From NCBI RefSeq assembly GCF_932276165.1, contig NC_064009.1, forward strand, positions 5,084,001 to 5,148,000: 64,000 bases of DNA, in the 5' to 3' direction. The DNA comes from Plutella xylostella (taxonomy: Eukaryota > Arthropoda > Insecta > Lepidoptera > Plutellidae). Under the pieces are notes generated by a model. It was not told the DNA's origin, made no database searches, and saw only the letters and a program-made list of their open reading frames with translations. Shown piece after piece: positions 35,349 through 45,900 of the stretch (position 1 is its first letter; each line of letters opens with the position of its first letter). Both the position numbers and the translations under genes were made by a program.

Positions 35349-35402
35349 TGTCCGCTTCTTCAAGCAGCCAGAGCGCGCTAGGACAGTCAGGATAACTTCC
35401 TC
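35349..35402 (+). pseudogene. unc-13-4 exon 6b: decayed partial duplicate
   Basis: The segment TCCGCTTCTTCAAGCAG through ACTTCCTCG|GTGAGTGTG repeats the last part of exon 6 and its donor flank (GTGAGTGTGCGAGCCTGGTAC occurs after both). A 5-bp deletion (GTGTG) and several substitutions break the frame. The unit is only about 100 bp. Confidence 0.7.
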
Positions 35403-36189
35403 GGTGAGTGTGCGAGCCTGGTACATTAGTTTGAATTTTGTTAAATAAACCATGGCATGAAGCAAGGAATTCTTTTCATATTAATTTCATCTTACTGTTA
35501 ATTTTCTAAATATTTACCCTAAGATAATACTTTTCATTTTAAAACGGCGATACGGATAGCGAACTGTAACATGAGTGCAAATGTAAGCGGCTGACTTGAT
35601 TGCGAATCACGTCTGACTTCGCCTTAGGATTACAGCCTTGAGCATGTATGTAAAAATGATATAAAAAAATATTCAAATTCAAATGAAGAGAGAGTATGAG
35701 AAAATAAACAGAGTCAGAATCGCTAATCGTTTTCAAGTATTTTATTTCATAAGATCGGTTTATTACAGGTTCAATGGCTTCCTCGTCTGCCCTTCTTAGA
35801 TTACAACCCTTTTGAAAGTTCAATCCAAAATCGGCAGCAAACAAGATAACGAAATTAAATACCTATACCATCATTTTACAGTTAATCTTATTATTAACTC
35901 ATTCTGAAAGGATTCTCTAATATAATTATATTCATAACCAACAAATTCAGTTTCTAACATACTAACTGCATTTAATACTTCACATGAATATTTTCCCGAG
36001 TTCCTCCTACGGGCTCCTCGTATAAGCGTTACATCATACTTCAGAGCGGCGTAATTTATATGCGGTTGGAAGAAAGCGGCCTACTCTGTCTTTGCGAATA
36101 CAAAGTTCCTCGACTAGGCGATCGCAACTCTTAACGTGCCCGTGCTAGAGTCGAATTTAGCGAAGCTTTTTTCTGGAAACTATCCGCCA

Positions 36190-36290
36190 TGTCGGAGATG
36201 GCCTACGTCGCTTGCTACGACGTGAGGCTACGCCGTAGCTCGTAGCACGTAGCGCGGGCTACGTCGTAGTAAACGTAGCTAATTAGCCTG
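36190..36290. repeat. CTACG/CGTAG-rich inverted repeat cluster
   Basis: TGGCCTACGTCGCTTGCTAC, GTGAGGCTACGCCGTAGCTC, GTAGCACGTAGCGCGGGCTA and CGTCGTAGTAAACGTAGC form overlapping palindromes on GCTACG and CGTAGC. Confidence 0.6.
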
Positions 36291-36839
36291 AAGCAAAGTT
36301 GTAGGAAGAGATAAGGAGAGATGAAGTAAAACGAACTGCTAATTACTGGCTAACTGTTGGCGCTTTAAGTAGTATCGCGCTATGTTTACTGATGCTACCA
36401 ATGAAACCATTCGGTTATTATGATTTAACTTTAAAGAGATCACAAATTTTAGAATGTAAAACAAATATTAATACCTATACGTGATTTACTGTAAACCTAG
36501 TAGTAAGAAAGTAATTTTACACTAAGTGAGATTGACTTTTAAAGCTTATGATGGTGTAGCATCAACCTAAGTAATTAGTTTTTAATCTTGCTTGACAAGG
36601 TTTACTTCTTTCTATTTTAGCTTTAACAGCTGCACTGTTAGAGACGGTAAACTGGATTTTATGATCTTATTCTCACTTACAATAATCATGTAGAGTAAAA
36701 ACACAAAAGAGAGAATTAAAGGGCGACGTATCCTTTTGGTAACATATTTTGTTTTGTTATAATAATAATAATAATAGAAAAACAATGTCAAAATATTAAT
36801 TAACAAATAAATAAACATGCAAATTACAAACTAACAAAC

Positions 36840-37013
36840 CTAATCAAAAAGACCTCCTCTTATCGTACCTGGCTCAAAGGTTCCCATAATGCTGGCTGCA
36901 TTGCCTCGCTGTATAGCCAGAGAGATTCTTTGAGCCAGATACGGTCCCGAGCGTCGGTCTTGGCCTCGCTCTCTGAGGCGTCGGCTGAGGCTCAACAAAA
37001 ACTGTTTTGCCTG
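36840..37013 (-). mobile_element. C-terminal fragment of the same RT/endonuclease family
   Basis: Minus-strand codons give SRRLRERGQDRRSGPYLAQR, ISLAIQRGNAASIMGTFEPG and a stop. This matches the last 50 residues of the element at 53449-55439 (GRRLRNRGLDFRSGAYLMQR, ISLAVQRGNAASVLGTF). It is truncated upstream by an (AAT)n-tailed repeat. Confidence 0.75.
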
Positions 37014-37160
37014 TATATATAATATATTATTATTATTAAATTCTTTATTGCACAAAGTAAATTGGTACAAAGGCGAACTTAATGCTAGCAGCATTTTCTA
37101 CCAGTTAACCTTTGGTGATGTTGAAAAAGTGATTGGTAGTGCTTAGGATAGAAGATGGTC
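37014..37160 (-). mobile_element. 3' tail of an antisense non-LTR element
   Basis: Read on the minus strand it ends GTGCAATAAAGAATTTAATA plus (AAT)n. The block with GGTACAAAGGCGAACTTAAT and CCAGTTAACCTTTGG is one I recognise as a frequent lepidopteran LINE 3' UTR. Confidence 0.55.
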
Positions 37161-37254
37161 TAAATTAAGTACCTAACCAAAATATAAATATAACATTATA
37201 TACATGATACATTATTGGTTAGGCTTCATTAGTTAAATGTTAATTTATATTATA

Positions 37255-37400
37255 ACCTTGAATAAATTATTTTCACATGATACATACATAAATATATAAT
37301 AATTATTTATTTATTTCAGATAGTACAATCCATAAAATGTGTTAGTAACAATGTATCCTTAGTCTATGTTAGTAAATTATATTCATAAACATGCATGATA
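37255..37400 (-). mobile_element. Second LINE-like 3' tail
   Basis: A TTATTTATTTATTTCAGATA start with ACAATCCATAAAATGTG looks like the complement of an (AAAT)n-tailed LINE end. No coding part remains. Confidence 0.35.
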
Positions 37401-40150
37401 TTATAAAAAGATAAATAATTTCACATGTCAAATAGTATACATATAATAATAATAGAGTGTCAAATAGTATATATATAAATTATTACAGTACAGTAATTCA
37501 CGAGTTTCATGGCGAATGTCTGTGATACAGTTTTATCATATTAATACGTATTATGCAGCAAACATGACCTAATATTCCATCAACCCAACGACTCAGACGT
37601 GGTCTAAACAAATGATAATAAATACATTTCCGGCATCGTCATATTATCTTATTTCCATTCAATATTCGTTCACAATATATTGTTGTGTTGATATTGCGAG
37701 ATAAGTCTTTGTAAATATTTCCTGAAACTAAATATTATTATATATTATTTTACACAAGGTTGAAACAAAGCTTTTGTTTGTCACAAGCGAAGCGCGGTTT
37801 ACAAGCACAATGTGGCTATTGATTAACCGCTATGTGATACTGATATGCCTTGATAAAACAATATCAATCACATTTAATAGGCCGGCTGTCATGTTTGATT
37901 ATCCTATCATCGAATGGATCTCTTCATTGTTAATTAAATGTGTATTGTATACAATATTGAGTATATTATAATTAAAAATATATTAAAATCCATTAAAAAA
38001 GAGGTGTGAGAGGGACTTGTGTATCTGTATCTGTCATTGGTTAACTCCAACACGGCTGGATCTGTTTGATGTTCGATTGCGTTTTTTTTTTTACTTATGA
38101 TAAACTACTGTACTATTGCGAGTAGTCGCAATTTAAACAATGTCTAGCAGCAAAAGGTAAAAAAAATTACCCCTTCGATGTACTCTGCCATTTTTGCAAC
38201 ACTCTGTATGTGTAGTTTATTTTATAAAATATAAAACACGCTCTCGACTAGAAGGTGCATCATTGATTTCCGTTGTTCTCTCCGCGGGGCGCCCCCTCGC
38301 GGCCGTCGCCCGCAGACGAGGAAACGTTTATTTACCATTCAACTATTCTTGCGAAATCCCGTAAATTTCTGTACTGTAAACTGCACAAGGTGCTACTTTA
38401 CTTCTTTTGCTTTTCTCTCGAACGTTTTCGTATTTTAATTTCATTGCCGCATCCGGAGCAAACTTCCCCGATTTGGACAGATCAAGCGGTCGGATTTACA
38501 AACGAATGACGGCGGGCGAACTTTATTGCGGCTCAGAGAGGTCGCGCCGCACCGGGGAAACAGAAAACTTCTACTAAGATTGATTGATACTTTGTTGGGA
38601 ACATTTGCTGCTTCGTTTACCAACACTCATTATTACTAATAGTTTGTTTACCGTCTTTCTGTTCTGTATAATTCGAACCGAAATAAAACCACGATTGGAT
38701 AATTTATTACAGTATGAAATAATTAGATAAAACATATATTCATTGTATTTTTAAAATATTCATTGGAATGCGAACGTGACGAGCGTAAACAGAATCATTA
38801 ATTCGTATTCAAATGAAGGGCGCAGCGACGAGGCAGAGTTTCCACGCGCGGTTATTATTTTTATCTGTCATATTTCATTAAAAGTTCACTCGGTTGCATC
38901 ATTTTAATACCGTAAAAAGTAATTTTTACTTTAAATTACGTGTCTTTAAAATATAAAAACCGATTCTGTATCATAAATAGATCTGAATATGACTATTTCT
39001 TGGATGAGTAAGCACGGGAGCGCACATGAATGTTCGCTGACACTCGGAGTCTGCGGTCTGACACTAAAAGTCTCGTTGACAGCTACGAAATGCAAAAAAT
39101 CACTCGCTAAAATTCTGAATATAACAAGATTGATGAGAGCAGGCGCGCGGATTCAATATTTATTTGTCACCGGCTGAAGCTTATTCGATATTCATCTGAG
39201 GGAAAATTATTCACGTTGACAATATAAATATAGAAATAGACTTTATTAGCCAAGGCACCCTGGAGAAATTATCAGCATAGACGTCGCGGCCGTATAGGCA
39301 CGCCGACTAGTGAATGCCGACAATCCGAACTAATTAACTATCTCGAACTTCACTATACTCGTATTTCCCTGATGCTAATATATTCGTAGGAAGTCGGTCG
39401 TACTTAATAGTGGCTATTGTGTTTCGAGCTGCGAGAATCGAGAATTGGAGATAAGTCGAGGAAAAGTGATATTTTGCAGCGCAGCAGTACAAAAGAGTGT
39501 AGCTATCAATTTTCACTGAAGAACTCTAAAAACTTCGTATTAAATCTAAGTAGTCCGGGAAAAATCGGACCTTACATTTTTATTTCGTTAAAGTTTACCT
39601 ACCTCCGTTCCAAGTTCGGCTGGTGGACTGGGGAAAGTTCTAGAAATTTCTGCCTCAAAAGTTACTCATTGTTACTTTGAGAGGAAACAAATGGAAGAAA
39701 ACATTCTTGAAATGTAAAATGTCGCGTTACTTCTGTGCGTGTCGACCTTGCATTTATTGGGGTGTTTGTGTGTAATGGCGTGCGTGACTGGGGGTCCACT
39801 CTGGCTTACGAAAAATTACGTTTTGGAGTCCGCTGCGACATGACTCTACGTCACGATATCTCGTTGCATTAACCTCACCGTAGGACATATCTTCACCGTT
39901 CGTTCGTTTTTCGTAACCTTTGTCGGGCTGTCATTATTAACAGTATTAACAGTTTCATCATACTTGGGATTAGTTCATCAATTATACGTCATCTTCATAT
40001 AAAATTCTTGTCACATCTGTCAAAAGTCAACAACTAATCCGTGGTTATGATCTAACCGAGTGTGATGATCCTGGAGCTTAGTTGGGCTGTCATTAACCGC
40101 ACCTTAAGCCAACACCTGTTCGTTTTTGGTAACCCTGGTGGTGTTTACAG

Positions 40151-40314
40151 GCAGCGTGAACGTGCCTCTGCGCGAGATCCCGTCGACGGGCGTGGAGGCG
40201 TGGTACAAGCTGGAGGCGCGCTCGCAGCGCTCGTCCGTCCAGGGCCGCATCCGCCTGCGCCTGTGGCTGTCGGCGCGCGAGGCCGGGAGACATGACGACG
40301 ACAACTGGCAACAG
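40151..40314 (+). CDS. unc-13-4: unc-13-4 exon 7: end of C2 domain
   Basis: Acceptor TGTTTACAG, phase 1 in and phase 0 out (CAACAG|GTAACA). Encodes GSVNVPLREIPSTGVEAWYK, then LEARSQRSSVQGRIRLRLWL and SAREAGRHDDDNWQQ. After the preceding DDFLG this gives the family pattern 'DDFLG-x-(V/L)NxPLxxIP...W(Y/F)KLE.RS..S.VQG.I.L.L', the last two beta strands of the C2 fold. The acidic HDDD tail starts the linker to the MUN region. Confidence 0.88.
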
Positions 40315-40370
40315 GTAACACGCACACACATATAACACACACATAAAAACGTACAGAAACCCATTGGATA

Positions 40371-40591
40371 ATGTACGGTGGCCTGCGCCTAAAAGTATAC
40401 AGGCGGAGTTTTTAAAATAGCGATCCCTGATGATGAAGGGACCAGCTACATGTGTTATAAATCCGGGGACGTGTTGTGTGTGATATATGTAGCAGTGGTG
40501 TTTATGTGGATGTGCTTGAGCAGCATGTGAGCTTGAGATCGCTATTTTAAAAACTCCGCCTGTATACTTTTAGGCGCAGGCCACCGTACAT
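40371..40591. mobile_element. MITE with about 55-bp terminal inverted repeats
   Basis: ATGTACGGTGGCCTGCGCCT on the left and AGGCGCAGGCCACCGTACAT on the right. The inversion continues through ACTCCGCCTGTATACTTTTA and the ATAGCGATC core. It inserted 57 bp after the exon 7 donor. Confidence 0.7.
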
Positions 40592-42816
40592 CACCTATAG
40601 TGAAACAAACTTATCAGTGGTGCGATCACAGGATTCGATACTATTTTCGAAACTAAACATGGAAAAAACAAATGTCACTTTTGGAACTAACAAATTTGCC
40701 TTACAATTTGACAGTGACAGTTGACGATACTGTTCTTTTTTCATATGTTTGTGTAAAATCGAATCCCGTGATAAGCCTTCTGACACACAAAGTATTGCTA
40801 CTGTGCTAATAATGAAGAATGTAGAGTAGAAGTAAGTTCATTTACATAGGTGTATGTCATTGTCACACACTCAGTTAAGTCGGAGGTAGTGTACCTGGTC
40901 GTCGATCATGCACGCTAGACAATGTCTAATTGACGTGTCGCAACGTTCATTAGGCCTAATGTATTTTTGATGTATGTGCCTGCGATGCCGGCGATTCCAC
41001 GCGCACGCCGCGGGCTTTAATAGAACACGGCACTAAAGGCGGCTATTATAAAGATTATGGCGTATCTATCCAATATTGTTAAGCTGCTATGGCACTGCAC
41101 CGCACATAAAACGTTTTATTGGCTCTTTCATAGCGATCCATTAGTTGGGTTCTACACGGTACATAGGAGTTGATGGATTCAGTAGAAGCTAAGCGTGGGC
41201 GCGCCGCCGCCGCGCTTCGCCGCACATCAGCCTCACTTGTTTTATATTACAAGGCTTTTTATTAGCGTGATCAACTGTGAACGATATTGTTTATATCGGA
41301 TCAGTGGAGAATAAAGGGCCCGAATTCAGCGTGAATTGAATCCGCCAGGGAGCCGGGGCTATGCATTAATAATAAGCCTCTCCGTCCACGTTACGCAAAA
41401 AACACTTCACGTACTCGTATATGAATACAAGAATTTTCTTTTAGTCTTGTATTTTTGCGGTTTACTACTCGCAGACTTATTTGTTGTTATTTATTTGGAA
41501 CCACATAGCTATTATTTATAATATACGTTTAGATCACTGTTCATATTAATTATTTTAAAAATAAATTATTGTAAGCCTTATTGGTACCTGCTATTATAAT
41601 ATGTAAGATACGTGCCCACTTAGGTATTAAGATACTAGCCATACACACACATAGGTACATCTACATAAAATAAAATAAATATTAAATATTTTAATTTTTA
41701 TACTGTTTTTTTTTCTTCTTTTTATGTGTAAGTAATCAGGCCTAAATAGGTGCCCTATATTAAGCATTTGTGAAAATGAATATCACAAACTGTCATACCC
41801 CCTCGACAGGTTAACGCCGCTAACGTAATCTCGCCTCGTAAATCTGTCGGTGCCCAAACGCTTCGCTTTACTTACCTTTTTCATTCCTCTTTATTAGTTC
41901 CCGAGCTGCCTCTGATCCAATTTTAGCTTATCTTCACACAGCCGACTAAACACATTCACTGCGACTAGCCTACTGTACTTGAGCCGTTAAATCGTGATGT
42001 GATTTTTTACTCATACATCTAATATGTATAAAATCGCTGATGCTTTTATTTATTCAGAAATTTTACATTTGCTTTGCTTGCACTTCTAATATCATTTCGT
42101 CGAAACAAGTACTTTAGAAGTTGAAAATACATTTCTAAGGTTTTATAGCTGTACGTTTCAAGTGCATGATCCATTTTATATAAAGTTTATTAGATCGGAA
42201 GTGGGGGTGGTCGGGGCTTGCACTCTGTGATGCCACAATACGCGGCACTTCTAGCAAACTCTCCAACTGTTGGCTGAATATTTCCTGTAATAGCTTAGGA
42301 GGGTTCAGTCAGCCGTTATCACCCACGCTGTGGTTCGGATAGTTGTATTTAATCCTGGTTCTGACAATGCATTGTAAAGACTTCATCAACGCCAGAAATA
42401 GAAAATTCCGAGAATGCTAAAACTGGTATAAAGGGAACTTTCCTTTTAGAGTTTTGGGAAAGTGTTTGGGTTGTTAATTCATAGTTACAAACATTATTCT
42501 ATAATGTGATTTTGCCTTAGTGGATTTACAGGCAATGATATTATAAAAATGTCACTGGTAGTATTTCATTTTCAACCTTACCGATGTCATTTCATTATCC
42601 TAAAGTCTGTTTTTTATCTCAGAAACTAAATTGACAGATTCTGAACGTTTCATCAACAGTCCACACCGATTAATTGACGTTTCTTTCTAACATAAAAATA
42701 ACTTTATTGTGCAACAAAATAGCCTAAATGGTGACACCTTGACTCTTAAACCAGGAGCACCTGTATGTCAGGAGTCAGTCGTCATCATAACTCATTCCCC
42801 CCCTCCCCCGCACCAG
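40592..42816 (+). other. unc-13-4 intron 7 after the MITE
   Basis: AT-rich, nothing recognised. Confidence 0.5.
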
Positions 42817-43052
42817 GTCCGCCAACACGAGCGTCTGTTCGGCGTCCTTCTCTCCCACGAGGTGGAGACAGCTGCGTCCCTGCAGCCGGGCGACGCGGAG
42901 GGCCACAGCGGGTTCGAGGGCGAGCTGTGCGGCGCCGCGCAGACCCTGCTGCACCAGCACGCGGTCCAGGGCGACCTGAGCGAGCTGCAGGCCGCCATAG
43001 CACGGTTCGCTGCCGCCTGCCGTCTGAATAGCGAGGCGCCGTTGGACCCTAA
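42817..43052 (+). CDS. unc-13-4: unc-13-4 exon 8: linker between C2 and MUN
   Basis: Acceptor GCACCAG after a CCCCCCTCCCCC tract. Phase 0 in, phase 2 out (CCTAA|GTAAGT). Residues about 449-526 begin VRQHERLFGVLLSHEVETAA and include GELCGAAQTLLHQHAVQGDL, then a helix SELQAAIARFAAACRLNSEA. The pattern of a handle helix followed by 'LL.QHA.QGDLS.L..A...F' is characteristic of the start of the BAIAP3/Munc13-4 MUN module. Confidence 0.86.
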
Positions 43053-45337
43053 GTAAGTGTTTGTGAAGAAGATTTAAGCAACTGCGGTAGGTTTGCGACT
43101 GTAAGGGCTTATCCATAGATAACGTCTGCCTATCTGATAATTTTGTACTTTTTCCAAAATACAAAGAAAAGGCGATCGGCGCTGGTTGCCAGCTTTTTCT
43201 CTTTTTTCTTTTGTATTCGAGTGTTATAGCTGAGGCTGCGTGAATTTTAGGCTGGAAAGTTTCAGTGGTCCAGAGTCTCTTATTATACTAAGTAGGTATG
43301 TGTATCACTTGTGATTCAAACTCAACTCTACATTCAGCTGTAAAAAAAACAAAAACAAGTTGAAGAAAACAATTTCTTATACTAAACAATTAGCTCACGC
43401 CAATACCAAGAAATGGCTTAATTAATTAATTCATGGAATATTGTGGAGCTCAAAGCTCAGCAAAATGATATATTTTAAAGATTAAAGAAAACAGATTTTA
43501 TTTTCTACAATTCTTCGAAACTCTATAAATAAATAGAAGATGAAAACAAACAAAAAAGTTGTTTACTTAATAAATAAATGCGCAAGCAAGTAATTTATTT
43601 ATTAGATTAGAATTCTGTTACACAACAACATATGTATAAAGATGTAATGACAAACAAACTAAACTGTTTTCACCATATTATATTGCTTACTAGCTGTTCC
43701 CGCGCGCTACGCTTCGCCTTAAAAAGTTTTCCCGTGGTGTTCTTTCCCAGGGTCTAGACTGTATGTATACCAAAGTTCATTCAAATCCGTTCAGTAGTTT
43801 TGGCGTGAAAGAGTAACAGACAGACAGACAGACAGACAGACACAGTTACTTTCGCATTTATAATATTAGTTAGGATTAGGATAACGAGATGAGGTATTGC
43901 CCGCCTTGCCCCAGGCCACAACAACCATGCGGCGCGTCTTCATACGTCTTTATCTCTGCATCGTGTGTCGTGTCGCACGAGACGGGAATTAAATTAGACG
44001 CTTTGAAAGCAGAATAAATTCAATCACGTCGTACCTAACCTTATTAGTCTTACTTATCCACTGCTCACATACGTACACTGCCATGTGTTTTTATAAAAAA
44101 CTTAACCGTGCGGCTTTAAAGCTGATATTAAAAAGTGAATGAAGGCTTTCACTGTAATATGTAGCTGGTATCGTAATTTTGATGACATAAAATGTGATGA
44201 GGTTTTATGCTTGCCTTTCATCTCTACTCCACATCCACATATTGCTGAGAATTTTCGCTAAATAAGGTTTCATACATATAAATTTTAAATAATAAAATAT
44301 AATACTTTTATAAGCGCATTGTTTGAAAATAATACATAGTATATAAATATGAAGGAAGTTACATTTATGCAAAAAAAACTGAAATACCAACTATAAAAAT
44401 GTACTCCGAGAGATTATTCTACCCTTTGATCTATCTCCCTTAAAATAAAATAAACGTCGAGTCGTAAAATAGAGTTGAAAATGTTCAATACATTTCAGCA
44501 ATGTTCAATGGATATCAAATCCATTCTCACTGAAGCTCAGCTGGTATTCCCGTATTAATTTGCAAAAACTATATTTATTTTCCAATTTAGAGAAGCTTGT
44601 TCATTTTATACATTTTCTTGTTTCATCCCCCGGGACAGGCTCGACTTGTCTCTTGTAAATGTCTCTTTTCTATCTTTATTTTATTGCACAGGTCTCTAAA
44701 AATTAAGCTAGCAGAGAGAGTATGAAAACAAATCTAAAAGTACTTACTTAACTTAACTCAACTCAAAAGTCTTTGGAAGCCTTAAAAATGTTGGAGAAAA
44801 ACTCCAAAAATAGGATCCGCTCTGTTTACCTTTCTTTTAATAAGTCGGTAAATAATAATCAGCTCTCTTCTCTCTCTAATATGATAAAGGATCATTATGT
44901 TCAAAAATAGATTATAATGTCTTATTTACCTATATTTTTGTATCAGCTACTCACATGTGTGTAACTGTGTATGACTAACTGCCAGTTTTTATAACTCTAT
45001 CTACCGATGTCTGGTAGTTACTTTCATTCTTTCATACGATTTTGACAGGTTCTAACTTTTGATGTGACAAAATAGTATGAAAGTAACTACCTCAACTAGA
45101 GTCAAGTAGATTTACTTGACTCTTTATAGCTTTGTTGCGTATGAAAATACGCATTTCCTTTCACATCTATCTTACAGACCAAACAAATTTTTATTATGTC
45201 AAACTTGAAAAAAAAACACTCGAAAATGAAACTTAAGAAACATTTGTCAAGTAGTCTAATTTTTATCAGATAATTTTTGCTGTTTAATTTAAAAAAAAAA
45301 CTTTACAATTACCCCTAATACCCCTCTCCCCACTCAG
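43053..45337 (+). other. unc-13-4 intron 8
   Basis: Contains the inverted Helitron at 43689; otherwise AT-rich and non-coding. Confidence 0.6.
43689..43876 (-). mobile_element. Lep1-like non-autonomous Helitron, inverted copy
   Basis: A reverse-complement copy of 3989-4207: ACTAGCTGTTCCCGCGCG...TTAGTTAGGA, with (CAGA)n in the middle. It lies in intron 8 of the unc-13-4 gene. Confidence 0.75.
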
Positions 45338-45541
45338 GTACATGTACAAGCTGCTAACCGAGCTGGAGCGCTCGTGGTACGCCTGCGAAGCACTCTGCGG
45401 CGGCGGCGACGGCGCCGGGACCTCCCGGGACGAGGAGCGCTGGCTGGCCGACTGCTTCTCCGACTTCCTGGAGCGAGCACTGCACCAGCTCCGCCTTCAT
45501 AGGGACTTGTACCCAGTGCTGCATCATCTGAGTTTGAACAA
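45338..45541 (+). CDS. unc-13-4: unc-13-4 exon 9 (copy a): MUN region
   Basis: Acceptor CCACTCAG; the first G completes Lys. Encodes YMYKLLTELERSWYACEALC, a Gly-rich loop (GGGDGAGTSRDEE), and RWLADCFSDFLERALHQLRL, then HRDLYPVLHHLSLNK. Phase 2 out at AACAA|GTAGGT. The helical pattern matches the N-terminal MUN helices of Munc13-4/BAIAP3. The 3' part has two direct copies downstream (45686 and 45820), and copy b has a stronger donor (GTAAGT) than this one (GTAGGT). Confidence 0.86.
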
Positions 45542-45685
45542 GTAGGTCTTAGGGGTGACAGGGGTCGTCTACTGGCTTTCTGGTGTGAGCTTGGGTGGCT
45601 TAATAGCTAGTAATTTCACGCATAATGGCCCACCTTAGAGGCTAAATACGAAAAATCAGCTCGCCATGATAGAAAGGGATGAAAG

Positions 45686-45809
45686 GTAACTCACGCGACG
45701 AGGAGCGCTGGCTGGCCGACTGCTTCTCCGACTTCCTGGAGAGGGCGCTGCACCAGCTCCGCCTTCACAGGGACTTGTACCCCGTGCTGCATCAGTTGAG
45801 TCTCAACAA
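45686..45809 (+). pseudogene. unc-13-4 exon 9b: partial duplicate with intact reading frame
   Basis: Copies exon 9 from RDEERWLAD to SLNK. Protein identity is complete except His-Gln near the end (HHLSLN versus HQLSLN), while the DNA carries several synonymous changes (CGA/AGG, GCA/GCG, CAT/CAC, CCA/CCC, CTG/TTG, TTG/CTC). The donor CAA|GTAAGT is excellent. An in-frame TAG about 15 bp upstream of the homology limits the exon, and the AG dinucleotides after it give entry phase 1 rather than the phase 2 left by exon 8. Simple replacement of exon 9 is therefore unlikely. Confidence 0.55.
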
Positions 45810-45819
45810 GTAAGTGTTA

Positions 45820-45900
45820 GGCCGACTGCTGCTCAGTCTTATCAGCTGGGGCCTCCACAGGGACATTTACATCGTGCTGCATCATCTGAGTCTTAACAAG
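45820..45900 (+). pseudogene. unc-13-4 exon 9c: short decayed duplicate
   Basis: GGCCGACTGCTGCTC then GGCCTCCACAGGGACATTTAC and TGCTGCATCATCTGAGTCTT, ending AACAAGCAGG, align to exon 9 with an internal deletion. The donor is destroyed (AAGCAGGT instead of AAGTAGGT). It begins directly after the GTAAGTGT donor of copy b. Confidence 0.65.

Larger units (their letters stand above)
35403..40150 (+). other. unc-13-4 intron 6
   Basis: Holds the CTACG cluster (36190), RT fragment (36840) and two LINE tails (37014, 37255). From 37400 to 40150 nothing is recognised; the GC-rich patch at 38280-38320 has no coding signature. Confidence 0.5.

Noticed and set aside
42709..42816. N-terminal extension of the open frame over exon 8
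   Set aside because: The acceptor CACCAG at 42816 and the phase from exon 7 set the exon start; the extension is intron.
42775..43164. 129-codon minus-strand frame opposite exon 8
   Set aside because: Shadow of the GC-rich exon 8 in the reverse frame.
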